A stretch of DNA of 5,485 nucleotides from JANOYC01 sp031428675 (lineage in GTDB: Bacteria; Actinomycetota; Actinomycetes; Actinomycetales; Microbacteriaceae). How positions within the stretch are numbered: the stretch's first letter is position 1; each line of letters opens with the position of its first letter. The stretch covers positions 1 to 5,485 of the forward strand of contig JANOYC010000121.1 in assembly GCA_031428675.1 (NCBI GenBank), read 5' to 3'. The notes beneath the pieces are model-generated. The model saw nothing but the letters and a program-made list of their open reading frames with translations. It was not told the origin of the DNA and made no database searches. Positions 5,304 through 5,485 of the stretch are shown piece after piece. Position numbers and translations under genes: made by a program.

Positions 5304-5485
5304 ATGAGCACAATCGTGACCTTCGGCGACGCGACACCTACTCTCGACGAGACCGCGTGGGTCGCGCCGACCGCGACAATCATTGGGCACGTCACCCTTG
5401 CCGCCGAGTCGAGCGTGTTCTACGGCGCCGTGTTACGCGGCGACAGCGACGCGATCTCGATCGGCGCGGGCAGCAACGTGCAGGA
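5304..5485 (+). CDS. Gamma carbonic anhydrase family protein, N-terminal part, cut by window edge
   Basis: I translated 60 complete codons from ATG 5304 to the window end. The product shows the left-handed beta-helix hexapeptide pattern and N-terminal motifs of gamma-class carbonic anhydrase-like proteins (YrdA/PaaY/CaiE group): TAWVAPTATIIGHVTL (17-32), SSVFYGAVLRGDSDAISIG (36-54) with the family RGD, and SNVQ (57-60), the start of the usual NxQD motif. The family includes true Zn-dependent carbonic anhydrases and thioesterase- or transferase-like relatives. The three zinc-binding histidines lie beyond the window, so activity cannot be judged. No signal peptide is seen, so it is likely cytoplasmic. 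The start is chosen because homologous sequence begins within about 10 residues. The gene is transcribed away from ffh across a 26-bp gap and lacks a properly spaced Shine-Dalgarno. It has no obvious functional link to ffh. Confidence 0.9.
   Translation, partial: MSTIVTFGDATPTLDETAWVAPTATIIGHVTLAAESSVFYGAVLRGDSDAISIGAGSNVQ

Noticed and set aside
3688..5307. A 539-codon open frame on the plus strand covering all of ffh in antisense
   Set aside because: It mirrors ffh, whose GTPase and M-domain motifs are unmistakable. Long antisense frames are expected opposite GC-rich coding DNA because of third-position bias. Its translation is Arg/Leu/Glu/His-rich, with no recognisable domain.
5278..5337. 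N-terminal extension of ffh by 20 codons to 5337
   Set aside because: The extra residues are Arg/Ser/Cys-rich and unlike any Ffh N-terminus. The internal ATG matches the family start, and the extension would overlap the divergent gamma-CA coding sequence.

Overview
The window is GC-rich bacterial DNA with GTG as well as ATG starts. Its gene order (ffh, then rpsP–KH protein–rimM–trmD on the same strand) and protein styles (S16 with a long Lys-rich then Ala/Asp tail, Ffh with a long Gly/Pro/Lys/Ser tail, an LLM-class oxidoreductase) point to a high-GC Gram-positive actinobacterium. Microbacteriaceae is my best guess, but it rests on recognition and not on a search.

Layout, left to right. Positions 1-1507 (minus strand) hold the ribosome-maturation operon, transcribed right to left: rpsP (S16), a KhpA-type KH RNA-binding protein, rimM (16S/30S maturation factor) and the start of trmD (tRNA m1G37 methyltransferase), which runs off the left edge. 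The genes are 2-3 nt apart; rimM and trmD have no visible Shine-Dalgarno, so translational coupling is likely. Positions 1508-1749 are a divergent intergenic region with a candidate extended -10 promoter for each direction and a roughly 120-nt rpsP leader that can form hairpins and a possible pseudoknot. Positions 1750-2880 (plus) encode a YbdK/GCS2-type carboxylate-amine ligase. Its stop codon overlaps the stop of a convergent gene, an LLM-class oxidoreductase (2877-3674, minus). Upstream of that on the same strand is ffh (3724-5277, minus), the signal recognition particle GTPase. A gamma-class carbonic anhydrase family gene starts divergently only 26 bp from ffh (5304 onward, plus) and is cut by the right edge.

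How the genes fit together: the minus strand is a translation and secretion housekeeping block (S16, its assembly factor RimM, tRNA modification, SRP protein). The ligase, the LLM oxidoreductase and the gamma-CA homologue are accessory metabolic genes interleaved with it, and nothing visible links them to it functionally.

I found no mobile element, CRISPR array, tRNA/rRNA or defence-type system. I do not think an undescribed gene system is present. The most interesting signals are in the non-coding DNA: -10-like hexamers placed exactly 6 nt before three start codons (possible leaderless mRNAs), overlapping divergent -10 boxes between ffh and the gamma-CA gene, and the structured rpsP leader.
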